NCBI GenBank assembly: GCA_024867545.1
Contig: JANFNE010000031.1
Coordinates: 1-64,000 of the forward strand
Length of the DNA: 64,000 nt
Source: Phytopythium helicoides
Taxonomy: Eukaryota > Oomycota > Peronosporomycetes > Pythiales > Pythiaceae
Direction: 5' to 3'
Shown here: positions 41,419 through 51,499 of the stretch, piece by piece
Layout: each line of letters starts with the position of its first letter
Position numbering within the stretch: the stretch's first letter is position 1
Made by a program: the position numbers and the translations under genes
Notes under the pieces: generated by a model
The model's database searches: none
Seen by the model: only the letters and a program-made list of their open reading frames with translations
Told to the model about the DNA's origin: nothing

Positions 41419-42349
41419 CTACTGCGCCTCTCCTATGGCAAGCTTTTCCTTGAGCAGCTCCTTGTATTTGAGTTCTCGCTCCTCGATCTCTTGTTGACGC
41501 AGGCTTCGTCGATACGATTCCTTTTCCTGGCGACGCTTTTTCTCCGCATTTTTGGCCGCAATCAGGTCCATCTTTCGGTGCGAATTGGTCTTCTCGAGAT
41601 CCATTAGTGCCTTGAGTCGCTTCTCCTCCTCGATGATAGCTCGCTTCTCGCGCCGCAGCAGCTCGAGATCCGACGTCTCCGTCAACGCCTTCAAGATTAC
41701 TTCGTTTTTTGCTTGGCGTGCGCGTTTATCCAGCTCCTTGGCTCGACGAGCGTTTTCCACGGCACGAAGGCGGTGTTCCTCATCCAGGCGTTCTGTTTCG
41801 GCTACGAGATTAACATGAAATGGCGACTTGGCCGTCTTTTGCTGCCAGCGATCGATATGCTGACGCCGAGCACGGATCTTCTGCAGTCGCTTCATACGCT
41901 CCTGCTGCTCCATTGCAAGCTTTACTTGGTCGCGCTCCATGTACTTCTTGGACATGATTTCGGCTGACTCAACATACGAAGCAGATCCATCGTTCGGATC
42001 ATAGGTAAGCTCGCTTGATGAGTGTCTGGTCAATAGAGTGCAGCAGCGATATCAGACTACGCTATTGAAAGGGCAAAAGTTGTCGAGCCTCTCACCGAAG
42101 TTTATATTCAGGATCATCATCTGGATAGCCGTCGACTTGTCCTTCGCTGTCATAACCAGCATCTTCACCGTCGTCTTCTCCATCGTCAACTCCGTCATCT
42201 TCGATCTCCTGCTGGTCTCCGGTTTCCCCACCTAGCTGTAGTGAACGGGACATGCGCTCATCTGTGTACAATCAGTTCATGTATCAGGCAGAGGGAAGAG
42301 AAAGAAGAAAAAGCATACCTTGCGATTCTTCTCCTTGGCGCGCAGGCAT
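41419..42349 (-). CDS. Coiled-coil protein, 3 exons (267 aa)
   Basis: Minus strand, exons 42349-42319, 42261-42096 and 42025-41419, with GT..AG introns of 57 and 70 bp, join to 268 codons without a break. The first 70 residues are acidic (MPARQGEESQ, then DDGVDDGEDDGEDAGYDSEG). The rest is an almost continuous charged helix (ERMKRLQKIRARRQ, EKRLKALMDLEK, EKKRRQEKESYRRSLRQQ). I do not recognise a family; long single helices of this type occur in cytoskeletal or flagellar-associated proteins. An upstream exon is possible: an acceptor-like CGCAG precedes the ATG codon, and a conserved segment with donor site lies at 42475-42603. Confidence 0.7.
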
Positions 42350-42474
42350 CTTCCACTGCGAGTCGTGACTCACGAGGGCTCTCCACGAGCGATTCGAAAA
42401 TGTCGAGCAACGCAGTAAGGTTGGATCGCAGCTATTTTGGCGGACCGAAGATGAACCTACGCACCTGAAAATAG

Positions 42475-42603
42475 CTTCGATCATATCGAGCAAGATGCTA
42501 ATATGCACAAGAGCTTCGGGAGATGAAAAAGATCCTTCGAGATGAAATCTTGTAGCTTTGATTGCAACTCGCGTGTGAACCAAATCTTGACGTGTTCAGC
42601 CTT
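42475..42603 (-). other. Exon-like segment duplicated downstream of LRR copies B and C
   Basis: Minus strand: KAEHVKIWFTRELQSKLQDFIS followed by a Phe/Leu-rich end and a GTGCGTAGG donor. The same segment lies at 47018-47151, where it reads through to EAIFR at the donor. The copy here has an indel that puts a stop before the donor. It may be the 5' exon of the coiled-coil gene, carried along with the LRR duplication. Confidence 0.45.
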
Positions 42604-42704
42604 GAGTGATGCAATACCGAATTGTGAAGACGAAAACAAATGATCTTCAATCGATTGAAATTATTCCAGCAACCGATCTTTGTAAAATGCAGTCATCAAT
42701 CTAT

Positions 42705-45101
42705 CTATTCACTTCCAGAAAAGAAGGTTTGACTCGGGAATCTGTCTTCAGACCGGAGGGTGATGGCAGCAGCGACGTCCTCAACCACAAGCGGGAAAAA
42801 AGGTTGTTCATAGAATGGATCACACGACACACGAGTATTGATATCGTCCCAGTGTCTCTTCACATCCATGAGGATCGAGTCAGACATCGGAAGACCCTCC
42901 AACACGCTTGTCGATCCATTCAAAACTCGTTCCCAGGCGTTGCAGTACGGCGTTTCTGCCACGTACATTGAAGGAGATGTTTCCAAGGTGGCACGTTCGA
43001 CGATAGGATCGATCCATGAAGGGAGGTACGAGAGTGACGTGTTCGGTAAAAACACGTATGTCAGCGTACTTGACAGCGATGTCACGTGCTCTGGCAACGC
43101 TTCAATCAAGGATCCACCAATATTCAGATCCGTCATGCCTTCAATCTCGAACAGCGCACTCGGAATACTTTGGAACGAATTACCGTACATCGACAACCAG
43201 AGAGGTTGCAATCGGATTATACTGTCGGGAATGGACACCAGCTGGCTGTAGTCAATGTTGATCGAGACTCCCTTTGGCCAATGCTGGTCCAGGTCGTCCG
43301 GCAGCTCGCGCAAATTGGATACACAAAAGGTTACCTCCAATAACGTGGAACAAGTCGAAAGGGACAATAAACCTTCAGGAATGATGCCGCCCGGAAGTGT
43401 CATGCGAATGAGATACACGAGCGCGATGCGAGGGTGAGTAGATCCCGTGATAGCGGAGTCAGTGCTCCACTCGGAGATGGTCGAGTTGTATATCTTGAGT
43501 GCCGTGAGAGCCTCGAATTCTTGGAACAGTGGTGCGATCTCGAGTTGTGGACAGTGACGAATCAGGATTCGTTCGACCGTCCCACGACCGAATTCTCTCC
43601 ACAGGGTTTCAATTTGATCTTTGTGTCCGTCAATGTTGAGGTGGTAGCAATTGAGTAGGACGAGTGAGCAGTGAGGGACGGCTTCTCCCCACGGTCGGAC
43701 TTGGAGGATGCATTGATCGACTGTGGGTAGTGAAGCAGCATGAAGGTGGAGTGCTAGCAGGATAAATCCCCAGGCAGCAAGAATGTACGCGAATATCGTT
43801 GCGAGTCGTTTGTGATGGCTCTTTGTCACTGGAATTGCCGGACCTGTGGGTTTCGAGTCGGAACTTATTGCCTTTCGAAGAGTTCCACCTGGATCCGAAT
43901 CGTTGGTGTCATCATTCCAGGCAAACCGTATTGTTTCTCGCACTGAGCGTGTCAACTTTTCTTTTTGAGCTGTGACGGATATTGACCGGACTAAGGTATT
44001 TCGAGGACGGCGAGGACGCATTGACTTGATGTTTCTTGGCAATATCGTGGTGAACTTCGTTGATTCATGCTGCACATGCGTCGGCGTTTTATTCTGAGAA
44101 ACAATAGATGCTGAGTGGACCATATTTTGGCGTGAACGGAGAGAGAGCAGAGACTTAATATCACCCAGTGAACTCATAATACTAATCGCAAAAATGATTC
44201 GTGTACCCAGATCCGTCCACGACATGATAAACACGAGTTGAAGCTCGCTTAGTGCTTGTGTTGACCATACATCTTGAATCCAAAGCTCGTTCCAGAATCC
44301 GCCAATCGTCCAATCATAATCTTTCAGATAGAAACTTACAATCGCCAGCGTGATACCAATCGAAGAGACAAGATTGAGTGCACAATCGAAAAGAATACTG
44401 AGAAAGCGCATGTGAGTCACTCGTTTTGCGAAGATGAAGCGAATGAAGGCTGTCATCAAGCAGTTGATGATGATGAGACTTGTGTACATTCGGTTTATCG
44501 AAACTCGAGGCAGTAGACGACTCATCTTGTAAGCTTGAATGGATTGTAGAGTTGTTTCAACGAGTTCACGAACAATCAGGAGCGTGTCAAAATGTTTTCC
44601 GTTGACACCAAGTAAGCCTGTGTGACCAAATACGCGGTCGATTACAAAGTACCCAGTCTTGATATGTGGCAACATATAACTAGCCGTTCGGGTTGCAGTA
44701 ATTGATGAGCAAGCTCTTTTCCAGGAGGAGCGAATTGATGAAATTCGTTGTTGGAGTGCTGACGATGCCAATCGAGAAGATGCAAACCGAGATTCTCCAG
44801 CAGGTAGGGCAAACCAAAAGGTCAATCTTCGTTGGGTCAACGAGCCACCCAAGATGAAAAGTACGCATATGCTGTGAGGGATGGCGCATGCGAAGTGGAC
44901 AAGAGCAATTGTTCGATAATGCTCGATGTCCATGCCGATGTCGAAGTGTTCAAGGAAGTACTTCAGATATGTGTCGCGGAGACTCCAATAGAAGATTGCG
45001 ACCAGGATGTAGTACACAGCAGCTGCAGTGTGAACTGCGAGGATTATTATCCAGCTAGCTGCGAACGCGAGCAATCCGAGCTCCAAACGCCCAAACGTCA
45101 T
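42705..45101 (-). CDS. Membrane LRR protein, intact copy B
   Basis: The only unbroken member of the family (about 798 residues from the ATG at 45101; the frame is open 16 codons further to 45149). Membrane helices at about residues 8-36, 65-88, 206-225, 234-258 and 284-310 are followed by a basic Ser-rich linker and another helix (LATIFAYILAAWGFILLALHL, about 433-456). The C-terminal half is an extracellular-type LRR domain (for example LPDDLDQHW, IIRLQPLWLSMYGNSFQSIPS, ALFEIEGMTDLNIGGSLIEALPEHV) and a Cys-containing end. Function unknown; the layout suggests a cell-surface sensor. I chose 45101 because copies A and C start at the same point. Confidence 0.85.
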   Translation of the reverse strand: MTFGRLELGLLAFAASWIIILAVHTAAAVYYILVAIFYWSLRDTYLKYFLEHFDIGMDIEHYRTIALVHFACAIPHSICVLFILGGSLTQRRLTFWFALPAGESRFASSRLASSALQQRISSIRSSWKRACSSITATRTASYMLPHIKTGYFVIDRVFGHTGLLGVNGKHFDTLLIVRELVETTLQSIQAYKMSRLLPRVSINRMYTSLIIINCLMTAFIRFIFAKRVTHMRFLSILFDCALNLVSSIGITLAIVSFYLKDYDWTIGGFWNELWIQDVWSTQALSELQLVFIMSWTDLGTRIIFAISIMSSLGDIKSLLSLRSRQNMVHSASIVSQNKTPTHVQHESTKFTTILPRNIKSMRPRRPRNTLVRSISVTAQKEKLTRSVRETIRFAWNDDTNDSDPGGTLRKAISSDSKPTGPAIPVTKSHHKRLATIFAYILAAWGFILLALHLHAASLPTVDQCILQVRPWGEAVPHCSLVLLNCYHLNIDGHKDQIETLWREFGRGTVERILIRHCPQLEIAPLFQEFEALTALKIYNSTISEWSTDSAITGSTHPRIALVYLIRMTLPGGIIPEGLLSLSTCSTLLEVTFCVSNLRELPDDLDQHWPKGVSINIDYSQLVSIPDSIIRLQPLWLSMYGNSFQSIPSALFEIEGMTDLNIGGSLIEALPEHVTSLSSTLTYVFLPNTSLSYLPSWIDPIVERATLETSPSMYVAETPYCNAWERVLNGSTSVLEGLPMSDSILMDVKRHWDDINTRVSCDPFYEQPFFPLVVEDVAAAITLRSEDRFPSQTFFSGSE

Positions 45102-45632
45102 CGGGTTATTTGAAAATGTACTGGACACCTCTTCCCCACACGAAGGCAAATTCCAAACTGATCTATTAGAGATGTGTTTGTCTATTTGTATGCTGCATTG
45201 TAACTTGCCAACCTGTGGTATGAGTCGTTGTTATTGGCTCGTATGTCCCTGTTTCGCTGAGACTTCGTACTGCATCTCACTATCGAATGGTGGAGTAAAA
45301 ATATGTTTGTAGACAATCTTATTAGGCACCGTCGCACCTCAATTTAGCTGGCCTCATTTGATTGAGGTGCCAACGGCACTGACACTGACTGTGACACGCA
45401 CGGCAGGTTGTGCCGTCGCCGACAGAGAATCGGAGGACGACAGGAGTTCCACATAATTTGATTTATACAGGTAATCCATGCATACTTGGAGTATATTTTA
45501 TAAATGGAGTACCTGTATAAATCAAACGATGTTGGGGTCACAAACGACCTCCACGGAGCATTCATCAACCACCTTGAAGTGGGCGAGTCGAGTCAATCTA
45601 CTGGAAGTCTGATTATGGCGATCTCTTGGTTG
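45102..45632. other. Upstream region of LRR copy B, with inverted repeat
   Basis: No gene. Part of the sequence (about 45340-45450) recurs upstream of copy C (about 49800-49900), so it moved with the duplication. At 45457-45473 and 45510-45526 lies a perfect 17-bp inverted repeat (TTTGATTTATACAGGTA) around an AT-rich 36-nt spacer. Confidence 0.6.
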
Positions 45633-45797
45633 TCAGCACTGCAAGCGAGCTGGCAGCGTTGATGTGCATTTCGGGTTGGTGGCTATAGCTGGTTGAAGCG
45701 GGACGAAGGCAACGGATTCAAAGGACCCGCGGTTAACTAAAGAACCTAAGCTCCCTGGGGTCTGTACTGATAGCAAGAAACTGCTGCTGCTGCTACT

Positions 45798-45828
<31 letters not shown>

Positions 45829-46146
45829 CAAAGTCCCCGCCGACAGATCTCCGAGACGAAGGTGAAGCCTCTTGTGCTGCGCATGTGGTCGCTGGAAAAC
45901 TCCCGACAAATAGTTGCGCTGCACGTGGACGGTCTTGTGCTGCGACGATCCCGCACTTGGAGAGCTTCCAGGACGAAGGCAGCGTGCTCCCGCAGTCTTT
46001 CTGTCTCGGAAAACGACTGTACAAGTCCAAGCACAGCGCGCAACGCGTCGACCACCGCGCGTTCCGTCATCCGCTCTCGAACACGTGCTCGGCGTGAAGC
46101 CACCCGTGGTTACCGTGACTTGGACCCATCGCGCGCCTGACACCAT
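45633..46146 (-). other. Possible protein fragment with CTG/ATG microsatellite
   Basis: Three minus-strand frames are open here. One (46103-45633) begins with a plausible helical stretch (ERAVVDALRAVLGLVQSFSE). Another (46146-45793) turns a microsatellite (CTG/CAG then ATG/CAT, 45781-45830) into a His then Gln run. No frame stands out and no family is recognisable, so I do not call a gene. Confidence 0.3.
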
Positions 46147-46521
46147 TTGTGGCCGATCATCGCTGCGGCTGGCTTGGCGGACTCCGGCGTCGCCGCGGCG
46201 AAGGCGTTAGAAGGATCTGGAGGCTGGATGGGTGGCCCCGAGTCGTGTGCCGGGAAGTGCGGATACTCGGAAGTGCGGGCGCTTGGACTCCATCTCGTAA
46301 ATCCCCGACCGAGGGGAAGAATGGATGGCGGCTCGCTCGACCAACCAAATCCTTGGGAGCTCCCTTAACAGTCACATCTAGAATCCGCAATACTACCAAC
46401 GAGCACAGGGTAATCCCCTACGCGACCGAGAAACCAAGTAGCGTCGTGTAGCGTCCGTCGAGTCGCATTGAACCTCCTCAAGATGCCCGGTTCCTTGCTG
46501 TATTCCTGAAACCCCACGCTA

Positions 46522-46856
46522 ATGAGCAACGGACGCCTTATCTGTTCATGTGCTGATGTCGGAAGTTGCGATATTGGAAACCAAGGGATTAGTGTTGGCA
46601 TCCAGAGTGTCCCCAATCGTACGGCACTAGTCGCCAGAATATCCGACACGTGCCTACGCTATATTGATCAATCACGTAAGTGACTGAGATATTGGTACAC
46701 CAGAATCCAATAGCACATGACAATCGTGACCATCATCGTGCGGCGGACACCAAAGTCTTAGCAGCTGAGCTCCAGGCAAGCAAGATCTTGGTGCACGATG
46801 GTATAGATTCTTACGTAGAGATCATTCCCGTGGACATAAACCTGCCAGATTCATGA
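46522..46856 (+). CDS. Possible short gene or exon fragment
   Basis: The plus strand from the ATG at 46522 reads 53 sensible residues (GISVGIQSVPNRTALVARIS...). A GTAAGTGA donor at 46676 and acceptor AATAG at 46713 would join it in frame to about 47 more (AADTKVLAAELQASKILV...) ending at 46856. A 38-nt intron is short for an oomycete. I do not recognise the protein; it may be a remnant. Confidence 0.25.
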
Positions 46857-47017
46857 AGTCACACAATTCTCACGAATTGTATTGCGTTTCCACCGCCGGC
46901 AGTCTATCCTACAATTTTTTGCCGATAAATGAGCTCCCCGCGAGCGATTCGAAAATGTGGAGTCGCGCAGGAGGTTCATCGCAGCTATTTTGGCAGACCG
47001 AAGATGAACCTACGCAC

Positions 47018-47151
47018 CTGAAAATAGCTTCGAGCACATCGAGAAAGACGCTCAACGTGAGCTTCAGGAGATGAAAAAGATCCGTCGAGATGAAATCTTG
47101 CAGCTTTGATTGCAACTCGCGTGTGAACCAAATCTTAACATGCTCAGCCTT
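47018..47151 (-). other. Second copy of the exon-like segment
   Basis: Counterpart of 42475-42603, here open from KAEHVKIWF to the donor site. Beyond the donor about 40 bp more matches the B side, then similarity fades. No coiled-coil gene follows, so if it is a 5' exon it has lost its gene. Confidence 0.45.
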
Positions 47152-47264
47152 GAGCAAGTGTTATCGTATTGCGACGATAAAAATTAGTGGTCTTCAATCG
47201 GGTAGAGTTCTTCTAGCCATCGATTTTAGTTAGTTGCAGACATCAATCTATCTATTCACTTCCA

Positions 47265-49622
47265 GAAAAGAAGGTTTGACTCGGGAATCAGTCTTCAGCC
47301 CGGAGAACGATGGCAGCAGCTACATCCTCAACCACAAGCGGAAAAAAAGGCTGCGCATAGAATGGATCACACGCCACATGAGCATTGATGTCGTCCCAGT
47401 GTCCCTCCGCATCCATGAGTATCGAGTCAGACACCGGAAGACCTTCTAGCACGCTCGTTGATCCGTTCAAAACTCGTTCCCAGGCGTCGCAATACGGGGT
47501 TACTGCGACATACAGTGAAGGATAAATCTCAAAAATGGCGCGTTCGATGATAGGATCGATCCATGAAGGGAAGTATGAGAGCGATGTGTTGGAGATGTAA
47601 ACATATCCCAACGTACTTGACAGCGACATAACGTGCTCTGGTAGTGCTTGGATCAACGATCCACCAATATTCAGATCCGTCATGCCTTCAATCTCAAACA
47701 GCGCACTCGGAATACTATGGAACGAATTACCGTACATCGACAGCCAGAGAGGCTGCAGTCGGATTATGCAATCGGGAATGGACACCAGCTGACTGTAGTC
47801 GATGTTGATCGAGACTCCCATTGGCCAATGCTTGTCCAAGTCGTCCGGCAGTTCCCGCAAGTTGGACACACAAAAGGTTACCTCCACCAGCGTGGAACAC
47901 GTCGAAAGGGACAACAAACCTTCAGGAATGGTGCCGTCCGGAAGTGTCATGCGGATTAGGTACACGAGCGCGATACGAGGGTGAGTAGACCCCGTGATAG
48001 CGGCGTCAGTGCTCCATTCGGAGATGGTCGAGTTGTATATTTTGAGTGCCGTGAGAGCCTCGAATTCTTGAAACAGCGGAGGGATCTCGAGTTGTGGACA
48101 GTGACGGATCAGGATCCGTTCGACTGTTCCACGGCCGAATTCTCTCCATTGTGTTTCAATTTGATCTTTGTGTCCGTCGATGTTGAGGTGGTAGCAATTG
48201 AGTAGGACGAGTGAGCAGTGAGGGACGGCTTCTCCCCACGGTCGGACTTGGAGGATGCATTGATCGACTGTGGGTAGTGAAGCAGCATGAAGGTGGAGTG
48301 CTAGCAGGATAAATCCCCAGGCAGCAAGAATGTACGCGAATATCGTTGCGAGTCGTTTGTGATGGCTCTTTGTCACTGGAATTGCCGGACCTGTGGGTTT
48401 CGAGTCGGAACTTATTGCCTTTCGAAGAGTTCCACCTGGATCCGAATCGTTGGTGTTTCTCGCACTGAGCGTGTCAACTTTTCTTTTTGAGCTGTGACGG
48501 ATATTGACCGGACTAAGGTATTTCGAGGACGGCGAGGACGCATTGACTTGATGTTTCTTGGCAATATCGTGGTGAACTTCGTTGATTCATGCTGCACATG
48601 CGTCGGCGTATTATCATGAAAAACAATAGATGCTGAGTGGACTACATTTTGGCGTGGACGGAGAGAAAGTAGAGACTTAATATCTCCGAGTGAACTCATG
48701 ATACTAATAGCAAACACGAATCGTGTACCAAGATCTGTCCACGACATGATAAACACGAGCTGAAGTTCACTTAGTGCTTGCGTTGACCACACATCTTGAA
48801 TCCAAAGCTCGTCCCAAAATCCGCCAATGGTCCAGTCGTAATCTCTCAGATAAAAACTTACAATTGCCAGCGAGATACCGGCTGATGAGACAAGACTGAG
48901 CGCACAATCGAAAAAATACTGAGAAAGCGCATGTGAGCCACTCGTTTCGAAAATTTGAAACGGATGAAAGCTGTCATCCAGCAGTTGATGATGATGAGAC
49001 TCGTATACATTCGATTGATAGCAACTCGAGGCAGTAGTTGGCTCATCTTGTACGCTTGAATGGATTGTAGAGTCGTTTCAACAAGTTCACGAACAATGAG
49101 GAGTGTATCAAAGTGTTTTCCGTTGACACCAAGTAAGCCAGTGTGACCGAACACGCGATCGATTATGAAGTATCCAGTCTTGATAAACAAAAGCATACAT
49201 CTGACAGCTCGCGTCGCAGCAATGGATGCGCGAGCTCTTTTCCAGGAGGAGTGAATTGATGCAACCCGTTGTTGGAGTGTCGACGATGCCAATGGAGAAG
49301 ATGCGAGCCCAGATCCTCCAGCAGGTAGCGCAAACCAAAAGGTCAATCTCCGTTGGGTCAATGAGCCACCCAAGATGAAAAGTACGCATACACTGTGGGG
49401 GATGGCGCATGCGAAGTGGACAAGAGCAATTGTTCGATAATGCTCGATGTCCATGCCGATGTCGAAGTGTTCAAGGAAGTACCTCAGATGTGTGGCGTGA
49501 AGCCTCCAATAGAAGATTGCGACCACGACGTAGTATGTAGTAGCCGCTGCATGAACTGCTAGTATCGTTAGCCAACTGGCTGCAAACGGAAGTAATCCGA
49601 GCTCCAAACGCCCAAACGTCAT
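47265..49622 (-). pseudogene. Membrane LRR protein, decayed copy C
   Basis: Same order of helices and LRR as copy B. Breaks: a lost base in a T run near 48917 (after MRFLSI), a 25-bp-scale deletion near 48455 in the linker that yields RETPTIRIQVELFERQ and a stop, and an AGA to TGA nonsense change at 47288-47290 (after LRAED). The remaining 3' codons still match B. The open pieces are 49652-48858, 48792-48412 and 48376-47288. Confidence 0.85.
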
Positions 49623-50073
49623 AAGGTTTTGCTGAAAATATGCACACTTCACACGAAAGCAAATTCGGAACTGAACGCATTTGCCGTTTGTGACTTGCCA
49701 GCCTGCGACACTATCGTTATTTTGGGGTTCAGTTCCTGTTTTCCCCTCAACTTCTCATGGCAAACGGTGAGGTAACCTGGGTTATTGCGGTAGCTCACTC
49801 GATTTAGCTGACCTGTGCTTGAGGCACAAACTGCGTTGACACTGGCTGTGTCACGCTAGGCAGATTGTGTCGACTGAGAAACCTCCGACGAATGGAAGTT
49901 AATCAGGCACTTCTGATCTGGACCAGGAGCACGCCTGCGATCTGCTTGAAATGTACAATTGCTTCGACAGCAACTGGAAGTCTCGAGCTCACAGCTGTCC
50001 CAACTCCCCAACTAATTAGGATCATAGCGATCAAAGGTGGCAAAATGCGGATTTGTTGTGCTTGTTCATCTAT
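49623..50073. other. Intergenic, no gene seen
   Basis: Upstream region of LRR copy C and 3' flank of the Rrp15-like gene. It contains the diverged repeat of the region upstream of copy B (about 49800-49900). Confidence 0.5.
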
Positions 50074-51159
50074 CTACGAGCGCTTGCTCTTCTTTGCATT
50101 CTTACTCGACACGCTCGCCGCCCGCCGCTTCTTGGCGGCGCCAGCGCTCTCGTCGTCCTCATCACTGTCCATCGCAGCCCCGACCTGACTCCATGCAGCA
50201 GCCTCGGCATCCTCAACATCCTCCTCGTCCTGCTTCCGCACGCGGCCGACCTCAGTCCCGTGCGTGGCGTCCCAGTCTTTGAGCTTGGCGTCCATCATAA
50301 AGTCGTCTTGCACAACCGCCCACGAGCTCTTGGCGGCAGGCGCCGGCACCTTCTCCACCGCCGCCTTCTGAGACTTGAGCAGTCCCAAGAAGTTGTCCTT
50401 GGACATTTCCTTGACTGTGTATGGCAACATTTGTGTCCGTTCGTGAGTTCGCAATGATCGATATCGTTTCATCAACGACCAGATCGCACCTTTCTTGGTG
50501 TTCTTCTCGTCCTTGGCGCCCGATTGGTGCTGGTGCTTCTCAATGGCGTTGAATAGCGCAACCACTGCGCCAGAATCCAGACACAAGTCGCGTCAGTCAG
50601 TCTTTATCTATACAGATCAAACACACAAGCGCCTCCGGCACGCACCGCCCTTGGTCGCAATGGCGCGCAGCTGGCGGTCCTTGGCCTGCGTCGAGTGGTC
50701 CGGGATGACCATGTCCTTCTGCTCCTTGAGGCGGCGCTCGGCCGCGCTCAGCCGAGCCGACTTGGTCTCGCTCTTGGCGCTCTGAATTTCGCGCATACGC
50801 GCCGTCGTGCGCTTGGCGAGGATCGGTGCCGCGTCCGCTCCGACGCTCTGCTGCAGGATCTTGCTCATGGCGTCGCCAAGCCCCACGGCCTCTCCTCCCT
50901 CCTCTTCCTCCTCCTCTTCATCCCCATAGTCGTCTCCGTTGTCGTCTTCCTCATTGTCGTCTTCATCGTCGTCTCCATTGTCATCTTCGTCGTCGACTCC
51001 ATTGTCGTCTCCGTTGTCGCCATCCTCGTTGTCGCTGGCCTGCAGCTCCTCCGACTCGGCCACCGGCTCCTCCTCCGTCTCCGTCTCCTGCTGCTGCGCG
51101 TCCTCCGCCTGCTGCTTGGCCTCCAGCGCCCGCAGCGCCTGCAGCTCCGCGGCGCTCAT
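50074..51159 (-). CDS. RRP15: Rrp15-like ribosome biogenesis protein, 2 exons (334 aa)
   Basis: Exons 51159-50646 and 50564-50074 join over an 80-bp GT..AG intron into 335 codons. The N-terminal half is very acidic (runs of D/E, residues about 35-85). Residues about 90-225 match the Rrp15 core: GLGDAMSKILQQ, a KRT...AERRLKEQKD basic helix, then DRQLRAIATKGVVALFNAIEKHQ across the splice site. The C-terminus is basic with a KKRRA...KKSKRS tail. Rrp15 acts in the nucleolus in 25S/5.8S rRNA maturation of the large subunit. It is a single-copy housekeeping gene amid duplicated ones. The frame is open upstream to 51288; I chose the ATG that begins MSAAELQALR. Confidence 0.85.
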
Positions 51160-51499
51160 GGTCCGTTGGCGATTGCGCCGGTTGGCCGTCGATGGAGATT
51201 GGGCACCAACCGATTCTTTCGGCCAATCCCCGAGGCGATTCGGAAATATATGAAGTTCACTATTGGCCGCGGCGGAGCTGCTCGTCACCTACGGTATTTA
51301 CCTGACGAGTCTACCTTGGCGCTCTGAATGCTTGAGCGGAAGTTCCCCTTCGGAACTCTGCAAGTTGAAGTTTTCAGGCGACTGCGGCAATGGGATGCAC
51401 TGACTCACTGCTGCTATTGCTGCTACCAAATAGACTATTATGGTCATCGGTTTGCATCCACCACACGGGGTACAGCACGCCAGGCTGCATGCCGGGACT

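Noticed and set aside
45781..45830. CTG/ATG microsatellite as a coding poly-Gln/poly-His tract
   Set aside because: All three minus-strand frames stay open through it, none resembles a known protein, so coding cannot be decided.
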